64,000 nt of DNA from Bostrychus sinensis (lineage: Eukaryota; Chordata; Actinopteri; Gobiiformes; Eleotridae). Of this stretch, positions 34,217 to 46,679 are shown one piece after another. The stretch lies in NCBI GenBank assembly GCA_020698575.1, contig CM036248.1, positions 23,486,229 to 23,550,228 on the forward strand, read 5' to 3'. The notes beneath the pieces are model-generated. The model searched no databases, had not been told where the DNA came from, and saw nothing but the letters and a program-made list of their open reading frames with translations. Position 1 is the stretch's first letter, and every line of letters begins with the position of its first letter. Position numbers and translations under genes: made by a program.

Positions 34217-36108
34217 TGTTCGGGCGCCCGTGTCCGTGGGGGACCCCCCCCCCGGGAGGGGCGCTTGAGCATTCAGTCTTCGGGGCTCGCTGCCTTTTCC
34301 CCGCCGCCACTGGCGTTTCGGGGAGCAGCGGTCCCCGGCGTCTTGTTAGCGCCTTCCCCCTCCGTAACCCCCTCCCCACCAGCAAACGACGTGTCTCTGG
34401 TGCCTCTCTCGGAGAGTTTGGCAGCCTGGGCGTCTCTGCCTCACATCTCCCCTTGGGTACTAAAGACCGTCGCGGGGGGTTACAGGATTCAGTTTGCACA
34501 TCGACCTCCACGCTTCAACGGCGTGGTTTCCACTTCCGTGGGTGTGGAGTGGGCTCATGTGCTGACTCAGGAGCTGCGCGTCTTGCTGAGCAAAGGGGCC
34601 ATAGAGCGCGTTCCTCCGGCAGACAGGCAGTCCAGTTATTACAGCCGTTACTTCCTGGTTCCCAAGAAGGATGGGGGTTTACATCCAATATTGGATCTGC
34701 GCGGTCTCAACCGCTTCCTGAAGGTGTTCAAATTCAAAATGTTGACCATAAAACTGATTGTGGCTCGTGGTTCGTCACCATAGATCTGAGCGACGCGTAT
34801 TTTCACATACAAATACTGCCACAGCACAGGAAGTTTCTCAGGTTCGCTTTCGGGGGGGGGGGGGGCGTACCAGTATCGGGTCCTGCCTTTCGGTCTAGCC
34901 TTGTCACCCCGGACTTTTACAGAATGTATGGATGCTGCTCTGGCCCCTCTGCGGCTCCAGGGCATCCGCGTTTTGAATTATATAGACGACTGGCTCATTC
35001 TGGCTCAGTCTCGGGAGCTGGCCGGCACATTGTGCTGGCTCATCTCCAGTCCTTGGGGTTGGGGCTCAGTGCCAAAAAGAGCGATCTCTCTCCTGCCCAG
35101 AGTACCGCGTATTTAGGCGTGGTCTGGGACTCCGCCGTCATGCAGGCACATCTGTCTCCTGCTCGAGTGGAGTCCATTCTGAGGGCTCTCAGAGAAGTCA
35201 GGCTAGACCGGCAGGTCACTGTGCGCTCTTTTCAGAGGCTTCTGGGTCTCATGGCGGCTGCGTCCACAGTGGTTCCTCTGGGCCTCTTGCACATGAGACC
35301 GTTTCAGCTGTGGCTCCGTGCCAGGGGATTTCATCCAAGAGCCAATCCCCTGCGGCGCATAAGGGTTACGCGCTACGGGCTTCGTACCCTGTCTGTGTGG
35401 TTCAGACCCCAGTTTCTCACTCTGGGTCCCACTCTAGGTCCATGTTGTCGTCGCAAGATGCTAACGACGGACGCATCCCTTACGGGCTGGGTCGCGGTCC
35501 TAGACGGCCATCCGGCCCAAGGTTTATGGGGGAGCCGTCATCTCGCGTGGCACATAAATTGCCTCGAGATGACTGCTGTGTTTCTGGCTCTGAAACACTT
35601 CCTTCCACGGCTCAGGGGTTACTATATGCTGGTGTGAGTGGACAGAACAGCGGTAGTCTCATATATAAATGATCAGGGCGGACTGCGGTTGCGCCGCCTG
35701 CACAAGCTCGCGCGGCAGCTTCTGCTCTGTGCTCAGGACAAGTTCCTCTCGATGAGAGCGATTTATATTCCCGGGCACATGAATGTGGGGGCGGATTTGC
35801 TGTCCAGACAGGCTGTGATGCACAGAGAGTGGAAACTTCACCCCCACGTAGTGATTCAGATATGGGAGAAGTTTTACGGAGCAGAGGTGGGCCTCTTTGC
35901 CTCGTTGGAGACTGCACAGTGTCCCCTCTTTTACTCTCTGATTCCTCCAGCTCCTCTGGGTCTGGACGCGCTGGCGCATGTGTGGCCCAACATGCGTCTT
36001 TATACTTTTCCCCCAGTTCCTCTCCTCTCTCAGGCGCGGGGGATTGTGTTTCATACCTGGCCGGAGGTTTGGAACCTGTGGGTTTGGCCCCTGAGGGGGA
36101 CCAATTGA
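34217..36108 (+). pseudogene. DIRS reverse transcriptase-RNase H, frameshifted
   Basis: RT blocks appear in three frames. GVVSTSVGVEWAHVL and YYSRYFLVPKKDGGLHPILD are in one frame, and WFVTIDLSDAYFHIQI is in another after a shift near 34760. The catalytic LNYIDDWLILAQ is in a third, after a long G run at about 34852-34864. The frame returns near 35040. RNase H follows (TTDASLTGWVAV; CLEMTAVFLALKH), then an in-frame TGA at 35635 before AVVSYINDQGG and HMNVGADLLSRQ. At least three shifts and one stop kill the enzyme. Homopolymer runs could be partly assembly errors. Confidence 0.85.
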
Positions 36109-36832
36109 GGGCAGCGGGACTCCCGGCCCCTGTTATTGACACTATTTTGTGCGCTAGGGCTCCCTCTACTAGGAGGTGTTATGCGCTCAAATGGCATGTG
36201 TTTGAGGCCTGATGCGTTGCGCACCATGCGGACCCTGTTCACTGTCAAATTGTTTCAGTGCTGGAGTTTCTGCAGGACAGGCTCTCCTCCGGTGTTCGCC
36301 CTAGTACGCTCAGGGTTTTTGTTTCCGCTATTTTGGCTAGCCACGCTCTGATTGATGGGGTAATTGTTGGGAGGCACCCGGTCATTGCTCGCTTATAAAG
36401 TTCCCTTCTCTGCTCATAATCCCGTTATTCTTCAGGCTTTCTGTCCTCCGCCATTTGTTACGCCGGAGCAGGAAAAGCTTCATTTATTGTGCCCAGTGCG
36501 TGCGCTCCGGGCATATGTCCGTCACACTGATCCGTGGCGCAAATCTGAGCAACTGTTTTTATGTTATGGGGGCCGTCAGCGGGGAGCTACGGCCACTACA
36601 CAGACTATGGGTGAGGAATGCTATTACTCTGACCTATGAGGCATGTGGTCAACCCCCGCCTGTAGGTGTCAGAGCTCATTCGACCAGAGGGGTGGGCTCC
36701 TCTTTGGCCCTGGCAAAAGGGGCCCCTCTACATTTGATTTGTGATGCTGCAGGCTGGTCCTCTCCGCACACTTTTATCAAATTTTATAGTTTGGATGTTC
36801 ATGTGACTCGTGTCCTTGAGTCTACATCCTGA
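36109..36832 (+). pseudogene. DIRS tyrosine recombinase, broken and internally deleted
   Basis: The N-terminal core-binding region is visible (ILCARAPSTRRCYALKWHVF), then shifted frames. The C-terminal part has HSTRGVGSSLALAKG, AAGWSSPHTFIKFYSLDV, which carries the catalytic H-x-x-R, His/Trp and candidate nucleophilic Tyr. The region that should carry the first catalytic Arg appears deleted between about 36380 and 36420. In intact elements this enzyme integrates a circular DNA intermediate. Confidence 0.8.
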
Positions 36833-36913
36833 GTCGTGTTTGTCTCCTCGGTCCTAGTGCTCTTCACTACCTTGGGGTCCAGACACTTTTTGGGGCGGCG
36901 GCGTTGGTATTCT

Positions 36914-37023
36914 CGTTCCCATAGCGTATGCTATGCAGCATCGAAGTTTAGCTTTTGAAGGGGAACGTCTCGGGTTACTTCACGTAACCCTGTTCCCCGA
37001 TAAAGCGGGAACGAGATGCTGCG
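36914..37023 (+). repeat. DIRS internal complementary region
   Basis: The first half complements the left end (..CATAGCGTATGCTATGCAGC..). The second half complements the right end (GTCTCGGGTTACTTCACG..). This is the hallmark used to complete the ends during DIRS replication. Confidence 0.85.
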
Positions 37024-37057
37024 TTTGCAGTGCCGCCCCTGGGGGCGTGTCTGGGCG

Positions 37058-37315
37058 GTCTTCAGACAAACTTGATCTAGAGACTGTTCAAGTCACGTGC
37101 CTTTTATACCTCCCACCTCAATCAACCAGGTGCGCCCAATCTCGCAGGTGCTGTTGATTGAGCACGAGGTATATAAGCAGGCCAAATCCCTTTGGCGTGT
37201 TTGACACACAAGCTTCACAAGTGGTCAAACAAACGACATTTCCCATAGCGTATGCTACGCAGCATCTCGTTCCTGCTTTATCGGGGAACAGGGTTACGTG
37301 AAGTAACCCGAGACG
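37058..37315 (+). repeat. Right inverted terminal repeat of DIRS
   Basis: This is the inverse of the left repeat, and extends about 50 bases further (ending ..CGTGAAGTAACCCGAGACG). Confidence 0.85.
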
Positions 37316-37363
37316 TTTTGGTTTCACAGCAGGAGCCGCTCAGAGCCGCTACGCTCTCGTAAC

Positions 37364-37916
37364 TGTTGAATATTTCTACATATGGCTTTGCGTATTACCA
37401 CTAAACTATATTTTGATGTACTACTGCTAAGGTTAATAAACGCTTCAATAGTACTAAGAATGTTTTGATTCTAAAAGGATGTTTTTCTCCTTTCACTCAA
37501 AAGGTTACACTCTGCGATTACATACATTGTACATTTGCAAAAGTGCACAATAATAAGCTGGTTACAAAGTTAGGAAACTCAAGGTTACAGGTGGGGGCTC
37601 CCACGGCCCTGCTGTTGCGTGGGACACTCCTGAAGATAACGAAGATTACGCACCGCAGTAATGAGAACTCTGTGGCCTGGTCTCGAGTTTCTTGAAGAAT
37701 ACATTTTAATGATATGCAGAAATTGTCATACATTGTCATACATAGTATAAAAACTGTGATCACTCCTTTTTGGATAGCTGGCCCACCCTATCCCTTTCAG
37801 CGGGGCCTGCTGTTGTTACCTTACCTGTGTGATACTAAAATAAACCTTCTGACTTGATTATACTTCTGAATCATCGTCCTCTTTGATGCTTACACCCAAA
37901 ATGAACAATCCTAATA
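37364..37916 (+). repeat. 5' LTR
   Basis: It starts TGTTGAATATT and ends CCTAATA, so the usual terminal CA is replaced by TA in both LTRs. It contains TATAAA at 37746-37751 and AATAAA at 37839-37844, giving a normal U3-R-U5 order. Confidence 0.9.
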
Positions 37917-37918
37917 AA

Positions 37919-37933
37919 TGGTGACCCGACGTG
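37919..37933 (+). promoter_or_regulatory. Primer-binding site
   Basis: TGGTGACCCGACGTG begins two bases after the 5' LTR. The TGG start pairs with the CCA end of a tRNA. The particular tRNA is not assigned. Confidence 0.7.
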
Positions 37934-38931
37934 TGGGTGGAAAGCTTCTTCTGGAGGACTTTTGGACACATCGAGGCGGAGTTTGGTGACTGAGTCTGTG
38001 ACAACCAGGGTACCCACAAAATAAGGTAAGCAGAAAACCTTTTTAATAAAATGTCTGCACAGCTTAGTTTTTATTTCATAGGGTTGTCACTGTCTCAGAA
38101 ATCTGTAATTCTCAGTCTTGTAAATTTAGAAAATGTTTTACAATATATAACTATATTTAGTTAACTGATTTTGAGTTTCTACACACATAAGGTTGCAATA
38201 AGCACATACTAACATGTTAGGGAAAGATTATGAGTCGGTAAAAATCCTAGTTGGACTAGGTGGCGCTAGGCCCGGTAAAGACTGGCAATAGACTAGGTCT
38301 ATTGATCAGCCAGAGTTGGACTCTGAGGGTATCTTGTTTAATTCTTAATCAAATTACCTCTTGGAATAGGATCTGACGAGAACCTATTGAACGTAGTCAC
38401 TGCTAAGAAACATAAATACCCTAGACCAAGACGGTTGGACCGTGAAATAAAGGCTTGGAGCCTGAGGCTTGGAGCCTCCTGGGTTTGGAACCCTGATAAA
38501 CCGGCAGGGACAGATTTTTGTTTTCTTTTGGGGGTTACTGTTGGGTGGTTTGGGTCTCTGTATTCATATTATAGGGCCAATACTGTGTAGGACACTTAGT
38601 AGTGTCCAAATTCCAGTAGAGGTTCTGAAACAGAGACTGCGTAGGCTGTATATTGTGGGGTGGAGAAAAAATAAAGGCGAAAGCCCGGGACAATAGGACT
38701 GTTGGGTCTTTAAAACTGAAATCACACATATCCCGATAGAACCCCCGCCCCGCACAGACACCACGGTCTCTGCGTAGAAGCTTGGGTGGACAAGGTCAGA
38801 TCTAGAGGGATTTCTGTGTGGTGAAAAGTTTAGATCCATATATTAGGATTGTACATAAAATAACATTTCTATTCCCAGCTGTTTGAAGTACAGATGTGTA
38901 AATGTGGACTTGGTGACAGACAGTGACAGGA

Positions 38932-39348
38932 CAGGGGTGGAAGGTGACTAAAAGTACTGTGTTAATGTACTTGAGTGAAAAGTTTAGATATTTCCCCTTT
39001 ACTTCAGTGATTTTTGGGATAGATACATTTATTTCTACTTAGGTAGATTTTTGGAGCTAGTATTTGCACTTTTATTTCACTACATTTTAAAGATTGTTTT
39101 AAAAAATGATAAACAAATTGCAAGAATACATATAACTCTCCTTATCACTTTCCAAAATGAAGACTATCATCATGTTTCAGCTTGAATTTGTGCATTGTAC
39201 TTTTACTTCTACTTAAAAGTAGAATTGTAAGCAGCTATTTATAGCTAATAGTTTTACTTGAAAATACTTTTACTTTGGTGAATGTTTTTGTGCTCTTATT
39301 TGAAAAAAAAGAAAAAAAGAAAAAAGTAGACTACTTACTCCACCACTG
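38932..39348. mobile_element. MITE-like insertion inside the retrovirus
   Basis: The ends read CAGGGGTGGAAGGTGAC and, inverted, CAGTGGTGGAG, with many AAAGTA/TACTTTT runs in between. This is a common fish MITE type. No clear target duplication. Confidence 0.5.
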
Positions 39349-42300
39349 CAAAATGGACAAGACAAAAACGAAACTTAACACAACTATGACAAAAGAGGAG
39401 TGGACTGGTGCTTTAGATTTATGCTTACTGTGGACAGAAAAGAAAAGGAAGCAGAAAGTGACAGAAAAGTGTGTAAAGAGGTGCAGAGCAGAGGTTTGTT
39501 GGGACTAGAACAGGTAATAAACGTTCAAACTGTTGTCCATGCTGCTGTGACTCCACTTTTAGACCCCTAAAAATAATTCCAGCACCAATAAAAATAAGAA
39601 GAATTTAAAGAAAATGTTTAAATGCTATTATTGTGTATTTGAAATAGGTCATGTCAAATTTCTTGATCATATATATTAAAAATCAAATAGGCTTACTTTA
39701 ACAAAAGCAAGTAACACCCCTGTGCAGCAAATGGTTTGATCCATTCCTGCTGCTGTTGCTGCTCTCCCTCCTCCCCTCGTGCTGCAGCACAGACAGATAA
39801 CTCATTTTTTTTTTTTTTTTTTTTTTTTTTTTCTGACTGAGAGAAGTTAGGTACATACTGTTGAAGTTTGGGGCGCTTGTCAACAATGACATAAAAAAAA
39901 ACAACAACTACTTTTTAACATCAACTGACTGCAATATTAGGCCATCTCAAGCCAAATAATCTGAACTAAAATAAGTTTGTTTGTGGGACAAAAATGTGAG
40001 TGAAGCCTGAGCTGAGAAGAGTTAGAAGACGTCAAAAGAGGATTTAATGACATTTACTAATGCTATCCTCTGCATCCAAGTCTAACCTAAACTACTAAAC
40101 CTTCTAGAGTTGCCTCTGAGTAGGTTTTATTGATTTTGTTCAATTTTTAACCATAGCACATTTGTCGAATTTACTTTTAAGCTATAGTTATTAATAAAGT
40201 TAATTATTGCTCTCTAAGACATGCTTAAAACTTTCCAAAAAAAGTTTCTTATAAAATAATATATTTTGTTCCAGCTCAGGGTGCTGAGCACCCCTAAAAC
40301 TGAAACTCTACAGTCATCTCTGAAAACGTACCTCCCTCACTTAACGATGGGAGCAGGCTACACCCACTGCAGTTGCCCCACAAATACAAACGCTGTAACT
40401 CAGATCAGGCACAGAGACAAAGGAGGACTGAGACTAACTCAAGCTACTCGCTCACAGACCTGACCTGTTACACCTCCCCAAACTCACAGAACTAGTTGCT
40501 CTTGACACAATGCCCCGTTATCAATGGGAATCAAACATAATACATCACATGGGACATTGCAATGCTAAAGCTAACAGTCAGGAGAGTGAGCTGCAAAGGC
40601 TACAAGCTCAGGTCCTTGGGCTGCAGATACAACAAATGAGTGAAATAAGGAAAGAGTAAGATAAGGACAAGCAGAAGGCAAAGACTCAAATGCTACAAAC
40701 TGCATCCTCTGCTCCAGTTCTACAGCTCCTCAGTTCAGCCCTAATTTCACACAACAACGCCAAGGTGCACTCAGGCAAAAAGGGGGTCATGGACGCATGA
40801 GACATTCTGATAAAATCATGTGCTACTATGTCCTTTTCAGATGAAGGGACTGTTGTGACTTTTCCTGGTGGTCTCACAGTGAACTGTTCCAGGGGCCACT
40901 CTCTGCCAGACAAATGTTAATGACCCAACCTGAACCTCAATATACTTTCTGGGCTACGGTGTTGGTTACTCCTGAATGTAGATCCTGATCCTCCTCCTGT
41001 GCTGACTGAACACTGGTTACCATGGATACAACTGATACAGCCTTATAATCCACCAAAAGACTTTATACATTGGATATTTACATATCTCCAGAATGATGAC
41101 CCAGTTTATGATACATGACATGGGATATGCCTCACCCAGACTCAGTGTGGTAACATTTCTGTGGGACCTGGGGGAGTGGCTGCTGCTGCTGAACTCTCCC
41201 CTACACAAACACATCTCTGTGCTCTCTCAGCTGAGAGTGCACCACATATCACCTTAGCTGCAGACGCAGGTCACAAAGCCAGATCACCAGGCCCTGTGGT
41301 AAAGAAAGCATACAGCTGTTCCTGACTACACATTACTGTTTCATCCAGATGTTTCTGAAAGAGATGGGGTTGGCAGTGCAGTTCTCTTTCAGAAACAGGG
41401 GGATGGTGTGGCTGGTCAACAAAATACTAATGTACCATAGCTAAACTGGACAACACTGAGACGACACAATACAACAATATCTATGGCAGTAACTAAAACA
41501 ACTCAAATGTTTTATTTATTTATATTTGTTTAACAAAAAAAAAAAAAAAATTAAGTTTGTTTTTTTTAAAGTAAATTAATGAATTACTCCTCTTAAGTTC
41601 AACTGTAATACCAGAATTCCACAAGTTTACCCTTTAACAGAAACACAGTTCTTCTTTATATCAGTTCTAACGCCTGTTTTTAAACATGTCCTCTCCCCTA
41701 AGATTATATTTATCATCCCTATCTTCAAACATAAACAATATGCTATTTATCAATTTTTTTTACTTTCTACATAAATAATGCTGTATTAGGACTCACTAAA
41801 TCATAGAATTTTATGGCTTGAAATTTGATAAATATTGGTTTAGATTCATTGTAAGCAGAATGGTTGATGATCCTTATGTTTTTTTCTGTAAAATAAAAAT
41901 TGGTTTTGTATTTGTTGCATAAGTGTGCCCCCAAACTTCAACACAGCAGGTCATATATGGTAGAACAAGAGAGCAATATAGCATGTATAGTGTAGTTTTG
42001 TTTAAAATATACTTAATTTTAGAAAGGATTGCAGTTGTTTGTGATATTTTTGTTTTGAATATGGGTTATGTGCTGTTTATGAGATAAATTTTCATCAATT
42101 ATTACTCCACAACATTATTTTAATTTACTCTTTCTAAAACCACATAAGTTAACATTAAATCCACATTATCTTTAATTTGTCCATTTTATTTGTGAAAATA
42201 AAATGTTTAGTAGTTTACAGAGCAGATTTAAATTGTGCTGTAACTGAGCCAGAATAGTTTCCTGTTTGAGGCCCAAACTCTCCTCCAACAGTTGGCTCAG

Positions 42301-43157
42301 GTCCTGTTAACCTTGGAATTATCTCCTCTCTCTGTGATGATACAAAGTCTTCTGCTGGAATAAGACAAAAGTGGTCGAACCACTCTCTTGTGAATTAAAA
42401 AAAAAAATAAAAATAATAATAATAATAATAACCTGATCCCTTAAGGACAGCATCTTTTATAATTTCTGGTAACACAAATTATAATACGGCCTTGAAAATG
42501 ACAGTTATTATTCACCTAGACAGTTGCTACTCAAAGTTTTACTCATAAACATCCATTTTGGTTCATCCCTGGCCTGGTGCCACCAGCTGCACCTGCTGCG
42601 GACACTCAGTTTGTCACGTCCACTAAAGTTCATCGAGGTCAATAATATGGAGTTATAAAAAATCATTAAGTAGCCATTCTGATGAGCCACTCCTCCTTTA
42701 TCGTTTAAATTCCCCCAGTGGTCATTTCTATCATAGCAGCCTCTGTCTGCTCTTATCACCCCTCCTTTTTCTACTCTCTAGCTGCTACCCTCTCTGCACA
42801 TTTATTTTTTCCTTTTTTTTTTCTACTCTGTGACTCAAATGTTAGACTATAACTGAGTGTTGTAATAATAAGTAAGCATAAACAAATTGCAGAATAAAAG
42901 TAAATATAAGTAAATAAAATTAGAAACCACAAAGTATGATAGTTGATAAATTGCAAGGTTACTCATAACTTTCTTCATTGCTTTTTAAAATTAACCTCAT
43001 CACATCACTATTTATAATATAGTATTTAATTTTGCTCATGTTTAAAGATATTTTATTATAATCAGATCAAAGTTTATTACACACTGAGCCCCCGCTGGAT
43101 GTGGGAAGGACTCACAACTAGCATTGGACAATCTACTAAACATTTAAGAGAGAGACA
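39349..43157. other. Decayed retroviral interior, no intact gene
   Basis: No open frame above about 80 residues. A T run lies at about 39807-39832 and an (AAT)n run near 42407-42432. Parts of 40550-41480 look like former coding sequence, being less AT-rich and with retroviral-polyprotein-like stretches near 41160-41320. They are interrupted by many stops and are too weak for a firm assignment. Confidence 0.4.
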
Positions 43158-43310
43158 GCAGAACTGGTAGAAGCTGTGAGACTCCCAACTGAGGTGGCTG
43201 TGAGAAAATGCAAAGGACATGCAGGGGGAACAACATTCATAGCCAGAGGAAACGAGGCAGCAGATGAAACAGCAAAGAAAGCAGTTGGTTATGTGGGACC
43301 TTTAAGATAA
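43158..43310 (+). pseudogene. Retroviral RNase H, C-terminal fragment
   Basis: The fragment reads KCKGHAGGT then ARGNEAADETAKKA, a pattern typical of the end of gammaretrovirus-like RNase H, and then a stop. The upstream catalytic part is not recognisable. Confidence 0.7.
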
Positions 43311-43778
43311 AAGTATACAGTCTGTGTGCAGACAAATGCAGAGAAATATGAGGGACATACAGTGAAGTTGACAGAAAGATGTTATTGATTTACAGACTCA
43401 TACAAGACTGTATGTGCACAGTGTTTGGACTGACAAAGGTGCAAAGAAGGACAAAAAAGGACTAAGGCACTGTCATGATGGATGTCTAGTGGCACTTAGC
43501 AGCCTATCAAGCATGTTAGTTACAGAAGCTCACAAGCTTGGACACATTTTGAAAACAAAGACTACCTCATTATGGTGACAAAAGTATGTAAATATTTTGT
43601 CATACAACATTTTGGAGATTGGTTGAGAACAAATTACATTCTGTAAAGGTATTTGGCTAAAATCATTAACTTCATCAACATGAAAAGGGCTGTGTAATAA
43701 ATTGAATTATAAATTGTACTCTTCATTGTGACCCAAAATAATTGTGATTATGATTTTTCCATAATCGAGCAGCCCTAG

Positions 43779-44048
43779 TTGGATGCCTTGCCATTAGCGC
43801 TGATGGCAATGCGATCCACACCTGACAAACATCTGAATCTCTCTCCACATGAGATCTTAACTGGGAGAAGGATGGACACTCCTCTCCAAACTCAAATAAG
43901 TGTCCATAGAAATGACCAAGACCATGAAATCTCTGACTACTACAAGTCAGTTACTAACTTGAGCCTAGTTCTCTCCCAACAGGTCCTGAACCTCGAGGTT
44001 TCTCCTGACACCACACTGACAGACCCAATCAAACCTGGTACTGGGTAA
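43779..44048 (+). pseudogene. Retroviral integrase, C-terminal fragment
   Basis: It contains LPLALMAMRSTPD and LSPHEILTGRRM, the usual C-terminal part of retroviral integrases. The catalytic core that should lie between this and the RNase H is missing; only about 470 unrelated bases separate them, including an AT-rich transposon-like end 'aatcgagcagccctag'. Confidence 0.7.
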
Positions 44049-44278
44049 TGGTAAAGACTATTAAAGACTGTTAAAGACTGTTAAATGGACTGAACCCAAA
44101 TTTTTAGGTCCATATAAGTTACTTAACAGCTGCTCAAAGCAGTTAGGGTCGAAAAGACAGACAAAAGTCAAAAGAGCAAGTTGAGTCATTGGATCCATAT
44201 CACTCACTGTGTTAGGGCCCATCCTCCTGAACGCTCATTAGAACAGATTAGAACTGATTTGGCCTGACTTACTTAACC

Positions 44279-44491
44279 ATGACTGTTGCATTGCCAGGGT
44301 GCTCCGTTAGAGGCACCATGCTAACTCTATTTCTGTTTACTATTCTGATTGTCCCACCCATTTTCTGGTACTTCAAATCAGGCCAACCTACCACTTCTCT
44401 TAACACTCATAACAGGACTAAAAGAGGAGCCCAAGGTCCGTTCTCATTGGTTTGGAATGCTACCACCTTTCTCAGATTCAGTAAAAAATAA
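44279..44491 (+). pseudogene. Possible envelope remnant
   Basis: A 70-residue frame with one hydrophobic segment and a basic TKRG stretch, placed where env would be expected. It is too short and divergent to be certain. Confidence 0.3.
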
Positions 44492-45195
44492 ATAAAAAAA
44501 TAGATGGTATAATTGGCTTTCTACCTGTGCTAATTTATAACTCTCAGGACAACCATGCCTAGTATGTACACCTTTTTATCCAGACTCAAGCTCCTTTTCT
44601 TATATTTCTAATCATCTTAGTTTCCCAAACTCTTACTTAGATTAGCACTATTTCTGACTCTTAAGTTAAACACGGGGAAAGTTACATTTTTAGATTATTA
44701 TTTTTGGGGTATTTGATGTTTTTCTTTTAAGGTTGGTTTAATCATATTCATATACGAGTACTGTGGATCTATATAAGTGTCTTTGGACGGTTGCTGTGGG
44801 CAGCAGAACCATGAGATTCTTTTCCCATCTGAAAGTCAGAAGGTTACAGAACGTAGAACTGCCTGATGGGTTTTTCGGTCTCATACTGAATAGATCCACA
44901 TGCTTATATTATTCTTATTTTATTTTTATGTTAGCCTATTGCGGTCATGTAAGAGTAATGTATGGCATGGAGGGTTACATTGGCTCCAGATTACAACGGA
45001 TAATCTGTACATGGTTAGTTTAGATTACTCTTGGTTGTGTTTTGCTTTAGCATAATAGGTTATGGGTTTGTCCTTTGATTTTTTTGGGATTTTATATTAT
45101 GCTTTTTAGAGGTTTAGTTTTTCTTGTTTTTTATTTTTTATGTTTGTTTTTAGAGGTTGTTTCACACCATGTGATATGGTGTGAAAAGGGGGAAT

Positions 45196-45748
45196 TGTTG
45201 AATATTTCTACATATGGCTTTGCGTATTACCACTAAACTATATTTTGATGTACTACTGCTAAGGTTAATAAACGCTTCAATAGTACTAAGAATGTTTTGA
45301 TTCTAAAAGGATGTTTTTCTCCTTTCACTCAAAAGGTTACACTCTGCGATTACATACATTGTACATTTGCAAAAGTGCACAATAATAAGCTGGTTACAAA
45401 GTTAGGAAACTCAAGGTTACAGGTGGGGGCTCCCACGGCCCTGCTGTTGCGTGGGACGCTCCTGAAGATAACGAAGATTACGCACCGCAGTAATGAGAAC
45501 TCTGTGGCCTGGTCTCGAGTTTCTTGAAGAATACATTTTAATGATATGCAGAAATCGTCATACATTGTCATACATAGTATAAAAACTGTGATCACTCCTT
45601 TTTGGATAGCTGGCCCACCCTATCCCTTTCAGCGGGGCCTGCTGTTGTTACCTTACCTGTGTGATACTAAAATAAACCTTCTGACTTGATTATACTTCTG
45701 AATCATCGTCCTCTTTGATGCTTACACCCAAAATGAACAATCCTAATA
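45196..45748 (+). repeat. 3' LTR
   Basis: Same length as the 5' LTR and about 99.6% identical by eye. It is preceded by the purine tract AAAAGGGGGAA at about 45185-45195. Confidence 0.9.
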
Positions 45749-46679
45749 TAACTGTAAAAACACCGTACTCACTGTGTACTCACTGAAACAGTGATTGGCT
45801 GACTGCCAGGAGCATGTCAGCTGACCCGCGAGTGCAAAATACAAGGCTTTTATGCCTCATACGTTCATAATTAATTGAGTAACTGTCAGTAATATCTGTA
45901 TGAGTAATTACTTTTATGAGAGACTTTTTGAGAATGGCTCCAGAAAACCGCAAGATCCTAAAGTAGTTGGAAAGTTACAGACCAGAGCTATCACTTCCTC
46001 TGCTGTTTACGCTCTGTGTGGTGTAGAGCTTTTGCGGGGCCCACAGTGCCATTTGCTGGACAAACACAAATACTACAGTTTATAGTTGTTTTCCTTATAC
46101 CTCAGTGTTTTCGTGTAAATGCAAATTGGAGGCAGCATGACTGTTGCGTTTTCCTGGGCAGCATTGTTATGAAAAAAAGGCCCTCAGTCTTTATCCATGA
46201 ACATTAAGATTATTTTATTTTGTTAATGGACACTAATGTTTTAGGCGTGAAAGTAGCAGACAAACAGAAATCAGTCTGTTGCTCTCAGATGTTGGCAAAA
46301 GTATTAGTATTTCACAACTTTAAACAGAAACACAAAAATCCAAGTCCACAATGCCTATGCAGCATTTCAGTTTTCCAGTAAAAGTGCCATCTAACACAAG
46401 TTCCTCTTTCATTTTTTCTCAGCTTAAAAAAAAAACGTTATTGACCTAAAAAGGGGGCCTCTCAGCCAGGCCTTTATATGTGGAAACCAGTTTTACTCAA
46501 ACATCAAAACATGATATTTCACTAGGTCTGCTATGTATGTTATTATTTCCAAAACATCATCTCAAATGTTATTAGGAAATGTATCTGGTAGATCCTAACA
46601 TTTGTGAGTTCACAAACTCATGAGAATCCGTCTTGTTAGGCTTTCACACTGCTGCTGATTCAGACAAATGGAGTGGCAG

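Larger units (their letters stand above)
32556..37315 (+). mobile_element. DIRS-type tyrosine-recombinase retrotransposon
   Basis: It shows the full diagnostic DIRS architecture: inverted (not direct) terminal repeats, a gag-like ORF, RT plus RNase H, a tyrosine recombinase, and an internal complementary region (36914-37023) that joins the complements of the left and right ends. No integrase and no obvious target duplication are present, as expected. It lies between 'gaggtgtt' and 'ttttggtttcac', which are contiguous in copy 1 near 19955. Confidence 0.92.
37364..45748 (+). mobile_element. Endogenous retrovirus with near-identical LTRs and a decayed interior
   Basis: Two 553-bp direct LTRs (37364-37916 and 45196-45748) are flanked by TAAC (37360-37363 and 45749-45752). 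The empty site TAAC occurs once in copy 1 (near 20000). A primer-binding site follows the 5' LTR, and a purine tract precedes the 3' LTR. I count two differences between the LTRs (A/G near position 263 and T/C near 353 of the LTR). The interior has only fragments of RNase H, integrase and possible envelope sequence, plus nested repeats. It therefore looks like a young, non-autonomous copy moved by proteins of a relative. Confidence 0.92.

Noticed and set aside
35612..36142. Long minus-strand frames within the DIRS element, up to 176 codons
   Set aside because: They overlap the plus-strand RNase H and recombinase motifs; GC-rich coding sequence makes open shadows.
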